DNA of 64,000 nucleotides from Scytalidium lignicola (lineage: Eukaryota; Ascomycota; Leotiomycetes), in contig NCSJ02000037.1 of NCBI GenBank assembly GCA_002812745.2, positions 62,001-126,000 on the forward strand, written 5' to 3'. The notes below the pieces were generated by a model that was given only the letters and a program-made list of their open reading frames with translations, was not told where the DNA came from and did not search any database. The position numbers were made by a program, and so were the translations under genes. This document shows, in pieces, positions 1-11,400 of the stretch. Numbering within the stretch: the first letter of the stretch is position 1; each line of letters begins with the position of its first letter.

Positions 1-1991
1 TCTGTAAGCTCGACGTTTTGGGAGAAAGGAATTGTGGAGTTATATCTTCCGCCGATTGGATTTGCGGCCGCGATGATACCACATCGAGCTTGCAAAGTTG
101 TCACAATACCGGCCTTCGAGATGGAGATAGTCTGTTGCTCCATAGCTTCATGGATAGATGTTCGGTCCTGATCATTCATTTTGTCGAACTCGTCAATTAG
201 ACAAGTACCTCTATCTGCCAAGACCAGAGCCCCTCCCTCTAGAGTCCACTCACTAGTCAACGGATCTCTTCTAACACTAGCTGTAAGACCGACAGCACTA
301 GCACCTTGTCCAGTTGCGAAAACAGCTCTATGAGCAGTCTTCTCAACATACTTGAGGATTTGTGACTTGGCTGTACCGGGGTCACCTAAGAGGAGAACGT
401 TGATATCACCACGGATGGAGTGTTTTCCTTGCGCAACTTTTGCAACGCCACCAAAAAGAGACAGAGCCACGGCAGTTTTAATATCCGAGTGACCGTAAAT
501 GCTAGGAGCAATTGAATCGACAATCTTATCGATAATTTGAGGATCTCTTGCCAATGCTCTGATCTGATGCTCATCTTCCTCATTGAGTCTGAAGCCTGCA
601 AGTTGGTCATGAGATTTAACGACGTTGTTGGCCTCAATAATTGTTGCAAACACGGGGAAACCATTTCGGTTGTTAAGTGACGCATCATAGCTGTTGCGAT
701 AGATGCCGGTCACTTCAATCTCCTCACCTGGTTTCGCTTTGTCGATGAGATCCCAAAGAAGGATGACTTCTCGATGACGAGGAAGACGTCCAGCAGGGAC
801 CGTTCCAGGAGACTCTTGAAGTGTCAGCTTTTGATAGTTGCGATAGATGGTCTTCTCTGTGTTGAGTTCGAATGGTCCTCTCGATGAGCAGTTGTGACAA
901 TAAGAGATCTTGACTTCGGCGTTCGATTCTTGCTGAAATGGACCTAAGCTAGTCCCGCACTTGGTGCACTTGAATATCACGTATTTCAGCTGTGGGAAAA
1001 CGCCGCTTCGTCTCGTTACCACTCCACCGACGCGAATGAGGCAGTTCAGATGGGACTGACGCAATTGACGTAGAGTGTAGTGAACTGGTAAATCGCAAAT
1101 ACGGACATGAATTTCCGAATGAATCTGGGCATAATCTGGATAATGGTAAAGGACGGTCTCCATGGCCACTTCGTCCAGTATTTTCAACATCTCAGTTGGG
1201 GCATTTGCAAGGAAGTAAGCCAATGTGGCTCGAGAATCTGCAAGATCGAGATACGATATCTCCAGTGATTCTTCGTTTACTTCTCCAAGACTTTTGATAC
1301 GTTGCCCATATACGGAGACTGCATTTGCATCGGTGAATTCGGTCAAGAAGGTTCTGAATTCTCTTTTGATGGTCCTCACAACGGGTGGCTGAGCAATCCA
1401 GTCGACCAAACTAGATGCTTTAACCTCAGCCAAAGCTGTAAGAGTGAGTTCTTCTTCCATGATATCATCTTGCATCTCCTCGTCTTGCTCTTCATCATAA
1501 AGATGACGACGTCGGCGAGGTTGCGCTGTGAGATCAAGGTCGGCATCTCCCTCTTCATCGGGGAGGTAAGCATTTGGCATTCGTCGCTGGCGAGCAAGTT
1601 CACGATCACGGCGGTTGAGACGAGCGTCGAGTTGTCTCCTAGCAGCGGTATCTAGTGCTTCGTATTCTTCGTCGTCAATATCATCACCTCTGTACTCATC
1701 ATTCTCGCGGGGCCTGTAGTCGCGCTCGAAATTGTCAGCGAAGAGGTCAATGCCATCCTCATCTTCGGCCATCTCATCTATGTCGTCGATATCTTCGGCC
1801 ATTTCTAGTTCCTCGTTGTCTACATCATCTTCCTCATCATCTCCACCATGTGCCATTGGGAAGGCGGGTGGGGAAGATGGGATAAGACCTGCAGCTGGGC
1901 TGGAGGCGTCAAATGCAGAAGAATCGTCATCTTGTTCTCTTGTACGCTTGAGATTCCGTCCAGCGGCAAGGCCACGATTGGCCGATGCCAT
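1..1991 (-). CDS. mcm2: MCM2, DNA replication licensing helicase subunit (3' end off window)
   Basis: This is a subunit of the Mcm2-7 hexameric helicase, which is loaded at replication origins in G1 and unwinds DNA in S phase in the nucleus. The frame is open without introns from the ATG at 1991 to the window edge, giving about 663 N-terminal residues; the C-terminus with the arginine finger lies outside. An acidic Asp/Glu-rich N-terminal tail is followed by the MCM N-domain with a C-x2-C ... C-x2-C zinc finger (minus strand, about 980-890). The AAA+ core shows a Walker A motif GDPGTAKSQ (near 366-392) and a Walker B motif LIDEFDKM (near 175-200). The WIDE acidic tail and the sequence around the ATPase are characteristic of Mcm2 and not of its paralogues. 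The gene is divergent from the UBR7-like gene, and two perfect ACGCGT boxes lie 225-243 bp upstream of its start. Identity is very secure from the motifs. Confidence 0.97.
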   Translation of the reverse strand, partial: MASANRGLAAGRNLKRTREQDDDSSAFDASSPAAGLIPSSPPAFPMAHGGDDEEDDVDNEELEMAEDIDDIDEMAEDEDGIDLFADNFERDYRPRENDEYRGDDIDDEEYEALDTAARRQLDARLNRRDRELARQRRMPNAYLPDEEGDADLDLTAQPRRRRHLYDEEQDEEMQDDIMEEELTLTALAEVKASSLVDWIAQPPVVRTIKREFRTFLTEFTDANAVSVYGQRIKSLGEVNEESLEISYLDLADSRATLAYFLANAPTEMLKILDEVAMETVLYHYPDYAQIHSEIHVRICDLPVHYTLRQLRQSHLNCLIRVGGVVTRRSGVFPQLKYVIFKCTKCGTSLGPFQQESNAEVKISYCHNCSSRGPFELNTEKTIYRNYQKLTLQESPGTVPAGRLPRHREVILLWDLIDKAKPGEEIEVTGIYRNSYDASLNNRNGFPVFATIIEANNVVKSHDQLAGFRLNEEDEHQIRALARDPQIIDKIVDSIAPSIYGHSDIKTAVALSLFGGVAKVAQGKHSIRGDINVLLLGDPGTAKSQILKYVEKTAHRAVFATGQGASAVGLTASVRRDPLTSEWTLEGGALVLADRGTCLIDEFDKMNDQDRTSIHEAMEQQTISISKAGIVTTLQARCGIIAAANPIGGRYNSTIPFSQNVELT

Positions 1992-3121
1992 GTTGGGTCG
2001 GAGAGGAGAACTATAAAACTGTCGGTCAGTGAACAGTTAAAATAAATAAAAAAGTGAATGATGACTCCTTCAAGAAATATTTTATGGATAATACGGACCT
2101 CATATTTGTGCAATTATGCTGAGAGTTGTGTAGAGTGGTGGAGATGCGAAATCTTCGTTGTTCATCTGAAATGCTGATGTTGAAAGGGGGGCTGAAAACT
2201 GTGGGTGGTTTCAACACGCGTTCGCTTGACGCGTTTGCGTTTTCGTGTTTCGCGTTTAGGAGCGACGACTTGTAAAGTGCTCGCAGCGCACTTGGACTAA
2301 AGCGGGTTAAATAACTGTACGGAAGTATCCTTGTGGCTATGTACCTTTTCACGACTCTTTCTACGAAGTTCAACAATAGTTAATTGCACATAACGGTGAG
2401 ATGAACCTAGAGTCGAAGTATTCTAGCGCGTGGTCAAAGTGATAAAAGAGTTCTAATCTAGAGAATTTATTACGCATATCTCGCAGAGCAAACCAAAAGG
2501 TCCTCTACTGATATCTTGTCATGGGATACTGTAGACATTTATAACATTTATAACATTTATTCTGATAGCTTCATATCGCGTCTCTCGAGGCCTATAAGGT
2601 GCACAGTTTGACAGTGTAAATCGACATCAGTCACTAACATCGAAATAGCAGAATCCCAAAGTCATGGGCAATCTTAAATCATCTTATCGCATCTACCAAA
2701 CCAAACCATCGCGATGATTGCTTGCTCTATTCATATAAGCATTAGGCTACTGGTCTTACTTCTACCACATCGCCTCGAATCCTAAGTGTTAAACACATAA
2801 GAATGAGATTCCTTAGAATAGAGTTATGCAGAGGTTTCATTAACAGGACGATATTCTCATATTTTAAAATACAACCGAGCCAGAATTAGATGATCATATA
2901 TATATACACTGTATGTTGGAATTCGAAAGATATATGCCATAGTAAGAGAAATGATAGACAAGGCGGAAGTGTTTGGGTGGCGCACAAGTAAACGAGCAAG
3001 GCGCGTCGCGAGGCTGCAACATCTTCGAGCTCTCGCACCTTTGGTAACTCCGGATCTCCTCCCCCTCTACATCCATTCTCTAGCTATTCTGCTCCATCAT
3101 CAACTGTCATCTCCCCGTACA
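1992..3121. promoter_or_regulatory. Divergent intergenic region mcm2 / UBR7-like
   Basis: This 1.1-kb gap holds the upstream regions of two divergent genes. The mcm2-proximal part contains two ACGCGT boxes (annotated separately) plus a TCGCGT half-match near 2250-2255. The half nearer the UBR7-like gene is AT-rich, with a TATATATATA stretch around 2895-2905. I saw no convincing coding potential in the short ORFs here. Confidence 0.7.
2216..2234. promoter_or_regulatory. Two MluI cell-cycle boxes (ACGCGT) in the mcm2 promoter
   Basis: Perfect palindromic ACGCGT hexamers lie at 2216-2221 and 2229-2234, with start points 13 bp apart, 225-243 bp upstream of the mcm2 start codon. In yeasts this hexamer is the binding site of MBF (Mbp1 or Res with its partner), which drives G1/S genes including MCM genes. 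Binding here is inferred from the motif and the downstream gene. Confidence 0.75.
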
Positions 3122-4909
3122 ATGGATCCTCCACCTCTCCCACATACCGATTCTAATGAGACAACAATCACTGGAAGTAGTGCTCCGGCGCGAACCCAGA
3201 GTTTCTCGTCTCAGACGTCGGACGATTCGCATACTGCTGCTGAGTACGTCGCGCCTCATCTCCACTGTATATATATTTCATCTTAGTTTAATCGACTAAC
3301 GGTTATAATTTCATAGATTTATTAAAAGCCAACTCGAATTAGAAGCAGAAGCTCGAGAAGCCCTGCCATATGTGAGAATGCTTATCATCATCACCATCCC
3401 ATATCATAGGCTAATCAACCTATCTCATAGAAATTCGATGATTGCACAAAGCCTCTCGGCCCCCTTCGACAGATCCTGTTCGCGTGCCTTACGTGCAATC
3501 CTCCACCAGAAGACACCTCGGAGCCGTATACTGCCGCTGGAATCTGCTATTCGTGCTCGGTGCAATGCCACGGCGAACATACCTTAGTGGAGCTCTTCAA
3601 TAAGAGGAACTTTGAATGCGATTGTGGCACAACTCGTCTGCCGGCTACTTCGCCATGCAATTTGCGCATTAATCCACAGACCAATACTAAAGGAGGAGTT
3701 CATTCGGTGACGCCTAATCCCGATAATAAATATAATCAGAACTTCCGGAATCGATTCTGTGGCTGTGAGGTCAACTACGATCCATTCCAGCAGAAGGGAA
3801 CCATGTTTCAATGTCTGGGACTAGGAACTATCGAAAATGGAGGATGTGGTGAGGATTGGTGGCATCCTGGCTGCATTGTCGGCTTGGGACCTAACTGGTA
3901 CGAAACATCGAAACCAAAGACTTCAAACGGGAATGCCAAATCCAAAGGTGCTCTCTCATCTATAAAGGAGGGCACGGAAGATGCTATTAGTGATTCCGAT
4001 CCAAATGGAAAGAGCGATAATGAGGGTATTACCGCCGCTCCAGTTGAAAACGATGAAGAAGCCGAAGAGGAGGACGTCCCACTTCCACCAGGCTTCCCAA
4101 ACGAAGACGATTTCGAAGGATTTATCTGCTACAAATGCGTAGAAGCCAACCCATGGATAAAGCGGTACGCTGGAGCACCAGGTTTCTTGCCTGCAGTCTT
4201 CAAAAGGAGTGCCTCTCCCTCTCCAGAGACAGATCTGCTCCAGAAAACAGAAACCTCGATAATAATAAACAACAAGAAGCGCAAGGCCGATGATAATGAT
4301 GACGAAGAAGAAACCGAAGAAACAAACTCCTCCTTCCCTTCAAAGAAGCTGAAAGAAGAAGACACACCAGCCAAGAACCCTGAAAATACAACTATCGCAG
4401 GAGATCTACCACAATCATCATCAGACAAGCCAGCTCTCACCACAATCCAACCCCCCGACAACGCCGAAACCCCCTGCAAGATCAAATCCCTCCCCCCAGC
4501 CCCACCAGGCGCCCTCTCCCTGTTCTTCAAACCCTCCTTCCGCACCCACCTCTGCCACTGTCCCTCATGCTTCCCCCCGCTCTCCAAACTCCCCTACCTC
4601 CTCGAAGAAGAAGAAACCTACGAACTGGCCCTCTCCGAGACAGGCGATGCCAACGCGGACGGCAGCACAGTGGGCAGCGGAAGCATCTACGACCGCGGCG
4701 AAAGCGCGTTGAAGAACGTCGATCGCGTGCGTGCTATCGAGGGCGTGATGGCGTATAACCATCTCAAGGATAAGTTGAAGCCGTTCTTTCAGCAGTTTGC
4801 CGAGAGCGGGAAGGCGATTAGCGCGGAAGATATCAAGGCTTATTTTGCGAAGATGAGGGGAGATGAGGAGGGCATGAAGGAGGCGGCGGAGGGGGCTAGG
4901 GGGGTTTGA
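3122..4909 (+). CDS. UBR7: UBR7/Mlo2-like E3 ubiquitin ligase with UBR box and PHD-type finger
   Basis: Exons are 3122-3243, 3317-3371 and 3431-4909 (551 residues), joined by canonical GT-AG introns of 73 and 59 bp that keep the frame. The UBR box begins around residue 64 (CTKPLGPLRQILFAC) and continues through the CYSC, CHGEHT and CDCGT Cys/His ligands. A second Cys/His-rich finger of PHD type spans roughly residues 168-300. It starts RFCGCEVNY, contains the DWWHPGC core, and is interrupted by an acidic insert before its final CYKC. A Lys/Glu-rich, likely nuclear segment follows. This order of UBR box then PHD matches the UBR7/Mlo2 family, which recognises N-degrons or histone H2B. The start was chosen at the first Met giving a family-like N-terminus; an open frame extends further upstream to 2951 but looks non-coding. 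Confidence 0.92.
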
Positions 4910-6145
4910 GATGGGTCGTTTTACGGTGATGCAGTATAGTGACGGGAAAGACTGATGTGTTAAGGGGGGATGAGGGTTAGCATCATCAGAGGTTAATTAA
5001 TGGTGGGGTCTGGGTTTAGGGATTCGGGTTGTATGATATATTATTTATGGAACGACACGGGGGCAGGAGGTCACCTTCACCGGGTGGGATTTGTTTTTCT
5101 TCTTAGGACAAAAATTTCCTTGCTTGGAAGAGGGAGCTGAGCTTCCTATTACCATTCGATATTGAAGAAATTGAAATAAAAAATTTCATTCACAATTCTG
5201 ACCACAAAAAGAGAGGTATCCAGTTCTGTAATACGGTTAGGCGGATATGGCATACACATAATATAACTAGCCATGAGCGGAATAGTGAGGGGAAAACACC
5301 ACACATTTTTCGATAGTATGTTTTGAGAGATTTCTTCATTTCTAGCTAAACGACAAAAGCCGCTGGATAGCTATTCTACACTAGCAAGTATCTCAACAGC
5401 TAAAGTAACCGCGCTGCACGATAATAGGTTATATACATTATTTTGCCCTGATAATAATCGAGCAGAGGAATTTTGGATGAAAGGTGGAAACGACGACAAA
5501 GTAGTATGCAACCCATGAAGCATGCAACACAGCACGGCACAGTCCAACAGAAAACAAAGAAAACAAACCCCAAGGTCAAAGCATGTTCCCTCCATCTTGT
5601 CACAAAATGACTAGAAGTTTTGGAAGACAGATATTGAAAAAAGTATCAAGATTTGAAAAGGGAAGGGTATATATGTAGCTCAAAATAGCAGGGAGTGAAA
5701 AAGCAGAAACGAAAATGGAATTGTATCCAGAATTTTNATCCTCCCTTGAAAAAAAGTATAAAAAAGTAAAGAGTTAATAGGCCATCACTTCCGACCCAAA
5801 ACCCATCCAATGCCCTAAAACCAACCCTCCCAAAAACCCTCTCGCACTAGAAACAGAACGTAAAAGCATAATCGAAAAGCGGAAAATAAAAGGGTATAAT
5901 TTGTTGCGTAACCCCCCCACCACAAAAGACCGAATAGAACAAGAAAAAGAAGTTGAAAAGCAGAAAACACCGGTTGATGAGATATTATTATGCATGGAGT
6001 AAAAATTGCCGTGAAGTATGATCGTGTAATGCGCCGAATCCGATAAAGCCAAAGTTTCGTGGGCGACCGTTAAACAATTATAGACAGGAATGGGGAGGGA
6101 CATAAAAGAGGCCGATGACGCGTTAGAGGGTTGTTCGTCGTTCCC
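4910..6145. other. Convergent 3' flanks, no gene seen
   Basis: This 1.2-kb stretch lies between the stop codons of the UBR7-like gene (plus) and the LIM gene (minus). It is AT-rich, with A/T homopolymers and one N at 5737. Short ORFs on the minus strand are Cys/Phe-rich without recognisable features. It most likely contains both 3' untranslated regions. Confidence 0.6.
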
Positions 6146-8413
6146 TCACATCATCATCAATCTCGTCGTCCTCCTCTCCATTCTGTTCGATGGTCCTCCA
6201 TACCCACCTCGACCACCACCACCACCACCACCACCAACTCCCAAGAAACGACCCTGTTGCGCCCTCCTAAATGCATCCCGCTCGCAATAAACCCTGCCAT
6301 TCATCTCAAAGTAATCATGTTTTAACACTCTGCTACAATCCATGCACCTTAAACATCCAGGATGGAACTTTTGTCTCCTCTCGCTCTCCAAGAATTGACC
6401 TTCAATCCCCCTATGACAACCCACACATATGCTCCCGTTGAGCTTGTGATAGTGCTGCTCACAATATGGTGCATCGTTCAAGACGTAGAAGGTTGTGCTA
6501 TTAAACGGTTCTGAGCAGGTTGTGCATACAAAACACTCTTTGTGGTAGCGTCCTGTGAGGCGACCATCGGCGGAGGAGACTGAGCGACCCTTTATGGGAA
6601 GCGAACAAGCTTTGCAGTTTCCTTTCGAGATGCTGGGGCGAGGCTTAGCTTTGGTAGTTGGAGCTGCGGGAGTGGTTAAGGGGGCGGTCAAAGGAACAGT
6701 CTGGGAACGGCTTGGAGGTGGTGGCCGTGCAGATGAGCGTGGTGGTGGTGCGTAAGACAATCCTCTTTGGATCGCAGGATCCATTGGAGATTCGGGAGAT
6801 TGTAATGAGGGATCGAAGTTTCGCATGGGGCTTGCGTATTGCTGTTTTACAGGGGCCACCTCTGATTCCATAGGCGGTGCAGTGGTGGACTGAGGTTTCG
6901 GAGGTTGGAAATTAGCCCTGGGACCGTTCATACTTGGTACATTCGATGGTCGCTCGGGACTTGTAGATGGAGGACTCGATCTTGAACTCGCTTTGCTGTC
7001 CTCGCTGTATTCGGAGTTGTTGGATGATCGTGATTCCGTTGGTGTGTGGTATGGATTAGCAGCCCCAAATTCTGCCGCTAAATTGATATTGTTAGGTAGA
7101 GGTCGAGCATCGCCCGGTCTTCCACTCTGCCTGCTCATGCTGGCAATTCGTGGAGGTGGTGGCCGTGTGAGATCAGGACCAAAATTCGACGGTCTTCTCT
7201 CTCTTGGTGGTGACCGGCCGGTGGACATGGTCTTGTTCATAAGACCATTTGCAGCGTCCATTGACGGTCGCTTCATCATCGACCCGGCCGCTATATCTGA
7301 TGGCCTACGGGTGAGTGATTCTGGACTCTCGTTCTTTATGGGAAAGGTCTGAGATCGGATGTCTAACATTTTCGGTTTCTCAGGATCGCTGTCAGCTGTT
7401 GGGGGGCCAAAGCCACCATATCCATTGGTTCTGGGCATCTTTGGGCGCGATGCTTCCACCTCATCCATAGACGAATTTCCCGGTCTGGAATGGACTGAGC
7501 TCGCTGTGGATGGTCGCTGCATCTGCCCGTTCTGTTCTGGAAAGGCCGAGGACAGCGACAGACCTTGCATGCCATCCGAGACCGAGGCCGAGACCTGTTG
7601 CTGATTCTCTAGCCCGGCCACCGATCCCTGCCGTCCTCTCACATCGAATGGCCCAGGAGCAATCGTGTTCATTCTGAGCAATAATCCACCGCTCGTGGCC
7701 GTCCTTGGACTGACAGGGGCATACATGGGGTCGGCCTCTACCATCAAGTTTGGACTTCCTCTCCCAATGGACTTTCCCTGTGCCTGGTGACCACCGTACT
7801 CTGGTTTCTTTGCTGGAAAGGGAGGAAATGCACAATCCAGATTGGAGGATAACCCGGCATCGGGAGATGGCGGCCTCCTCGGTGTAAGACCAGTTCCACT
7901 TCTAGGAGGTCCATAAGGCGAGCGGCCAACGCTGTTGGGAGTCATGGGCGATATGGATCGAGAATCGGCACTCATAGGTGTCAATTGGTCTTGACGGAAG
8001 AACGGACGATCTATAATAATAATAATAATAATAAATTGGTTAGTTATAACATGTAGACTTTGATATTAACACAACCAAGATGGAACATACTGGCAGCCAT
8101 GGTATCCACCCGAGGAGGTATATTTCGAGCAGGTCTTTGCTCGTAAGCATTTGGTGCCATCCGTGTTTCTGGTAATCTATCATAGCTGGTCGCGGACTCA
8201 GGAGGTGGAGTAACTAGGTGAATATGTTAACATGACGCGGTCTTCTCCAATCCGAGGAGGTCATCAAGCACACATACCTTCTCCCGACGGTATAACATCT
8301 GGTGCAGGTGCTTTACAAACATGGTCTCCCATGTGAGAAATCTCGATATCGATTCCGCATGTGGAACATTTTATCGTCGGCAGAAAGGCCGATTCTCTCG
8401 CGTATCCAGCCAT
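6146..8413 (-). CDS. Two-LIM-domain protein, paxillin-like (Pxl1-type)
   Basis: Exons on the minus strand are 8413-8278, 8213-8091 and 8010-6146 (707 residues), with GT-AG introns of 64 and 80 bp. A small Cys/His motif sits near the N-terminus (CSTCGIDIEISHMGDHVC, about residues 16-33). A long Pro/Ser-rich, probably disordered region with many SPxx and PPP stretches follows. Two LIM zinc fingers lie at about residues 552-613 and 615-670, with ligands such as CKAC, HKECFVC, CTTC, CVGC, HPGCLRC and CERD. The protein ends in a glycine run and a basic tail. LIM domains of this kind bind proteins at actin structures and polarity sites, and the layout of a disordered N-terminus with C-terminal LIM pairs resembles fungal Pxl1. 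The second intron ends in a TTA microsatellite. The precise orthology is inferred. Confidence 0.88.
8012..8034. repeat. TAA/TTA microsatellite at an intron acceptor
   Basis: About seven to eight ATA/TAA trinucleotide units lie at 8012-8034. On the minus strand they read as TTATTATTATTATAG and directly form the 3' end of the second intron of the LIM gene, replacing a normal pyrimidine tract. Confidence 0.9.
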
Positions 8414-11400
8414 CCTGCCTTAGAACGCAACGCCCTTGAGCCTCTGAATCTGGAATCATACGAAGAGAGAGAGATAGAGATTCTGGGAGATGGCGGTTGC
8501 AGATTTGCCTCGACGATAAGGGAGATTCGTTGGAATTGCCTCAAATCTCGAACCTTCTTGCTAAATATTCCTAGCTCGAGAAATGGTAATTGTAATGGAT
8601 AGGCCAGTTCGGATCGCCGGGAGCTTCTAAATCCAGGAGGATCCTTCAAAGAAGCACTTCCGGAGGGCGAGGCGAGGTCTGTTACAGTACAACCGTTCCT
8701 GACGGTCTTGCACTTTTTCCCTCGAAGGACGCTTCGTGTAGTGTAGTGAAGTGAAGTAAAGCGGTGGTGGTGGTGTTTGTAGGAGAAGGCTAGAAGCTGA
8801 CACGAGCGGCGTCGGTTGCTTGAGTGATGGGGTAGGTGTATCTGGATGTCTGATGAACGGTCTCGAAGGGCCTCGACAGCAAGCTGCAAGCACCAAGCAC
8901 CCAGCGTCCGCCAAAATTATCAATTAGTTATACTTGTTGTAAAAAAGGGCAGGATAAAATATGCACGCAGCAACAAGCAAATAAACGATGATGCAGAGGA
9001 CCCGACTGTACTGTACGAAGGAGCATTGGACAAGGAGGAGTAGGAGGAGGAGAAGGGGCAGGGCAGCACAACGTCTCGTGCACTTTTCTCTCTCTGGCCG
9101 GTGGCTGTCTGCGGTGTGTGTCGAGCGAATGGAGAGGGTCAAGAGGGTCGAGAGGGTTCGAGGAGGGTTGAAGGAGGGTTACACTTTGGGTGGAGCAGAG
9201 CTGTACCCCTGGGCCCGGCTCAATTTAAGAAATTACTACGACCACGACCGGGGGTGCGACTGGCTGCACGGTGTCCCAAGCTTCTCTTTTCTCTCCCACC
9301 GCCGCCGCAAAAGAGAGAGGCGAGAGGGGGCGACAGAGGGCGGGTCTGCGAGGTCTGTGAGGTCTGTGAGTCGTTCGCAGGGCAAATCTCTCCCCTCTCA
9401 CCCAATGACAATACCAAGTCATCAATCCTCTCGACGGCCACAAAACTGAAACATCCCACCTCACATCCATCCACCAGAACTTGGAGGACGGAAGGTTTCA
9501 CTAAACACCTGCATTGTTTTCCAACAACGGCCACAGCCGTTGCACATCGTTTTTTTGCTTTTTTCCTTCTGTCTCTCTTTCTTAATAAGTTGGTGCTAAC
9601 CACCGCAGTCTCGCCTTACGCAACGGCGGTAGTTCCATGCATGCACGCTCCGGATATTAGTTCCCAGGTCGCCACTGGAAAAATAAAGGAAAGAAAGAGA
9701 AAAAAATAAGAAAAATAAGAAACCACGGTGAGAACAATCCCGTAGAGTCGTCCACCGCATGATTGACCCCATCGGGAACGGTTTTGCTTTCTTCTTGCTC
9801 GAAGTCCATGGTGGGTCGCGAGTCGCGAGTCGTGCATTGGTGTCTGCGTTAATCTTGGGGTACGGGTACGAGTTCTGTACACATACCAGAAAGTAAGAAC
9901 TAAGAAGAGAGCCGGGAGGAAAATACGACTCTCCTGCTAAAGTCACCGTACGGTTGCAAGTCACCACGGGCAGCCTCATCCACGCCAGCCAGCCACGGTC
10001 GTGTTCGGTGCAGTTCGTTGTACTCGTTATGCTCAGCAAGAATCGATCCCAATCAAGGACCGGCAAGTTACGAAGAACTCGTACCGGTAGGAGCAAGAGT
10101 CAGGTCCTGTCGTACAAACACTGTACTGGACTGCACAGTAATAGTCACTCGTTAGGAACCGACTAACTATCGAAAAGAAAACCCCATTGATGACTACAAA
10201 TCCTCCCGTCTGCCCGCTGAGGTGAGAGGCGGCTGCACATGACGCCATGGAGCTTCTAGAACTGCGTGAATAATGAGGGTACAGTTCTGGTACGGATCTC
10301 TCCCGACGGTGGTTCCCATTCATCATTCAAGGCCACATTGGTCCATGTCAAGCACCCAAGTATTATGGGGGCAAAGAACAAGTCTTGACCGGCGAGAAGT
10401 CGAGACTTCCGGGGCATCAACCAACGGCCAAGACAATCCGGAGAGAGGGCGGGCCCTAGATATCACAGTAATTACGAGGTCGCATTCGGTTGGCTTTCGA
10501 CGGATTGCTCGCAGATGGAGATGGATCTCACACCGCAAAATAACCTCCGCGACAAAGCGAAAGCACGGATTATTATCCCAATCGTACCACATACAGTACA
10601 GCAGATGGTGTGCCATGCATAAACAAGACCCTCTCTCGAAATGCCTTTTTTCTTCTTCAATTAAATTGAAATCCACAATCCGTACGAGTATTGGCATTGG
10701 CATTGGCATTGGTCGGTCGGTATCTCCGTGGTTCATTACAGAGTTAATTGCCCAATTTGGCTTGCATAAACCCGCGTCCAATAGTTGTGATGTGATGTGC
10801 TCAATTATTAAATTGATTTGCCCTTCCCGAGCCTCTTCCTGCGCCCGTGGCCCGCTCGTTTCTCGTTTAATCCGGCGGCTAACGAACTCTCCGTGTTTGA
10901 GTGGCCGTGGCCCCTGATCGACGACAGGATTGCCCAGATCGTAGCGACCAGATTCGGGGGCCGCTCAGAAGGGAATCTTGGGAGGGACGAATCGAGATGT
11001 GCATCATCATGTTTCTTCATGGGTGGTTAATTTCTTTGTCGGGCTTTGCGTATGTCTTGAGCAACCCCTCCGGAACCCTGATCCTTCTGGTGTAGGCATC
11101 AGGTATGTAAGAAACAGCGTTACAGCTTAACAGCTTCAACAGCTTTCGGAGCAACTAAATTCGTCGTGAGGCAAGTCACTTTGTTTCTCTGACGGTAGTG
11201 TGTAACATATGTCACGGGAGCAGTGTCTTCCGTTATCGTCCGTTGATAGTTGATGCACGCGACGTTTTGCCCTGCCCCCTAGATCGAGGAGAGAAAGTCA
11301 TAAGAAGTAGAGAGGGCTTGGTCTTCGGGCCCGGTCCTCGTCGATTCGCCATGACTTGCATACCATCTTATTGGGTTGCTGGCCCCATGCTGGCCCTGCC

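Noticed and set aside
2951..3121. Upstream extension of the UBR7-like protein
   Set aside because: The 57 extra codons are Arg/Leu-rich without similarity to the family; MDPPPLP at 3122 gives the usual short N-terminus.
4129..4587. 152-codon antisense ORF in the UBR7-like gene
   Set aside because: It is a shadow of a clear coding exon.
8371..8889. 172-codon minus-strand ORF overlapping the LIM gene start
   Set aside because: It is out of frame with the well-supported first exon of the LIM gene and has no domain; likely the leader read in the wrong frame.
9101..9709. 202-codon plus-strand ORF
   Set aside because: It covers GA- and CT-rich low-complexity DNA, overlaps open frames on the other strand and ends in a poly-Lys AG tract; nothing supports coding.
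10273..10917. 214-codon plus-strand ORF in the LIM-INO1 gap
   Set aside because: The translation is Ser/Arg/Trp-rich with no domain. It includes a GIGIGIG run from a simple GGCATT repeat, and an equally long antisense frame overlaps it.
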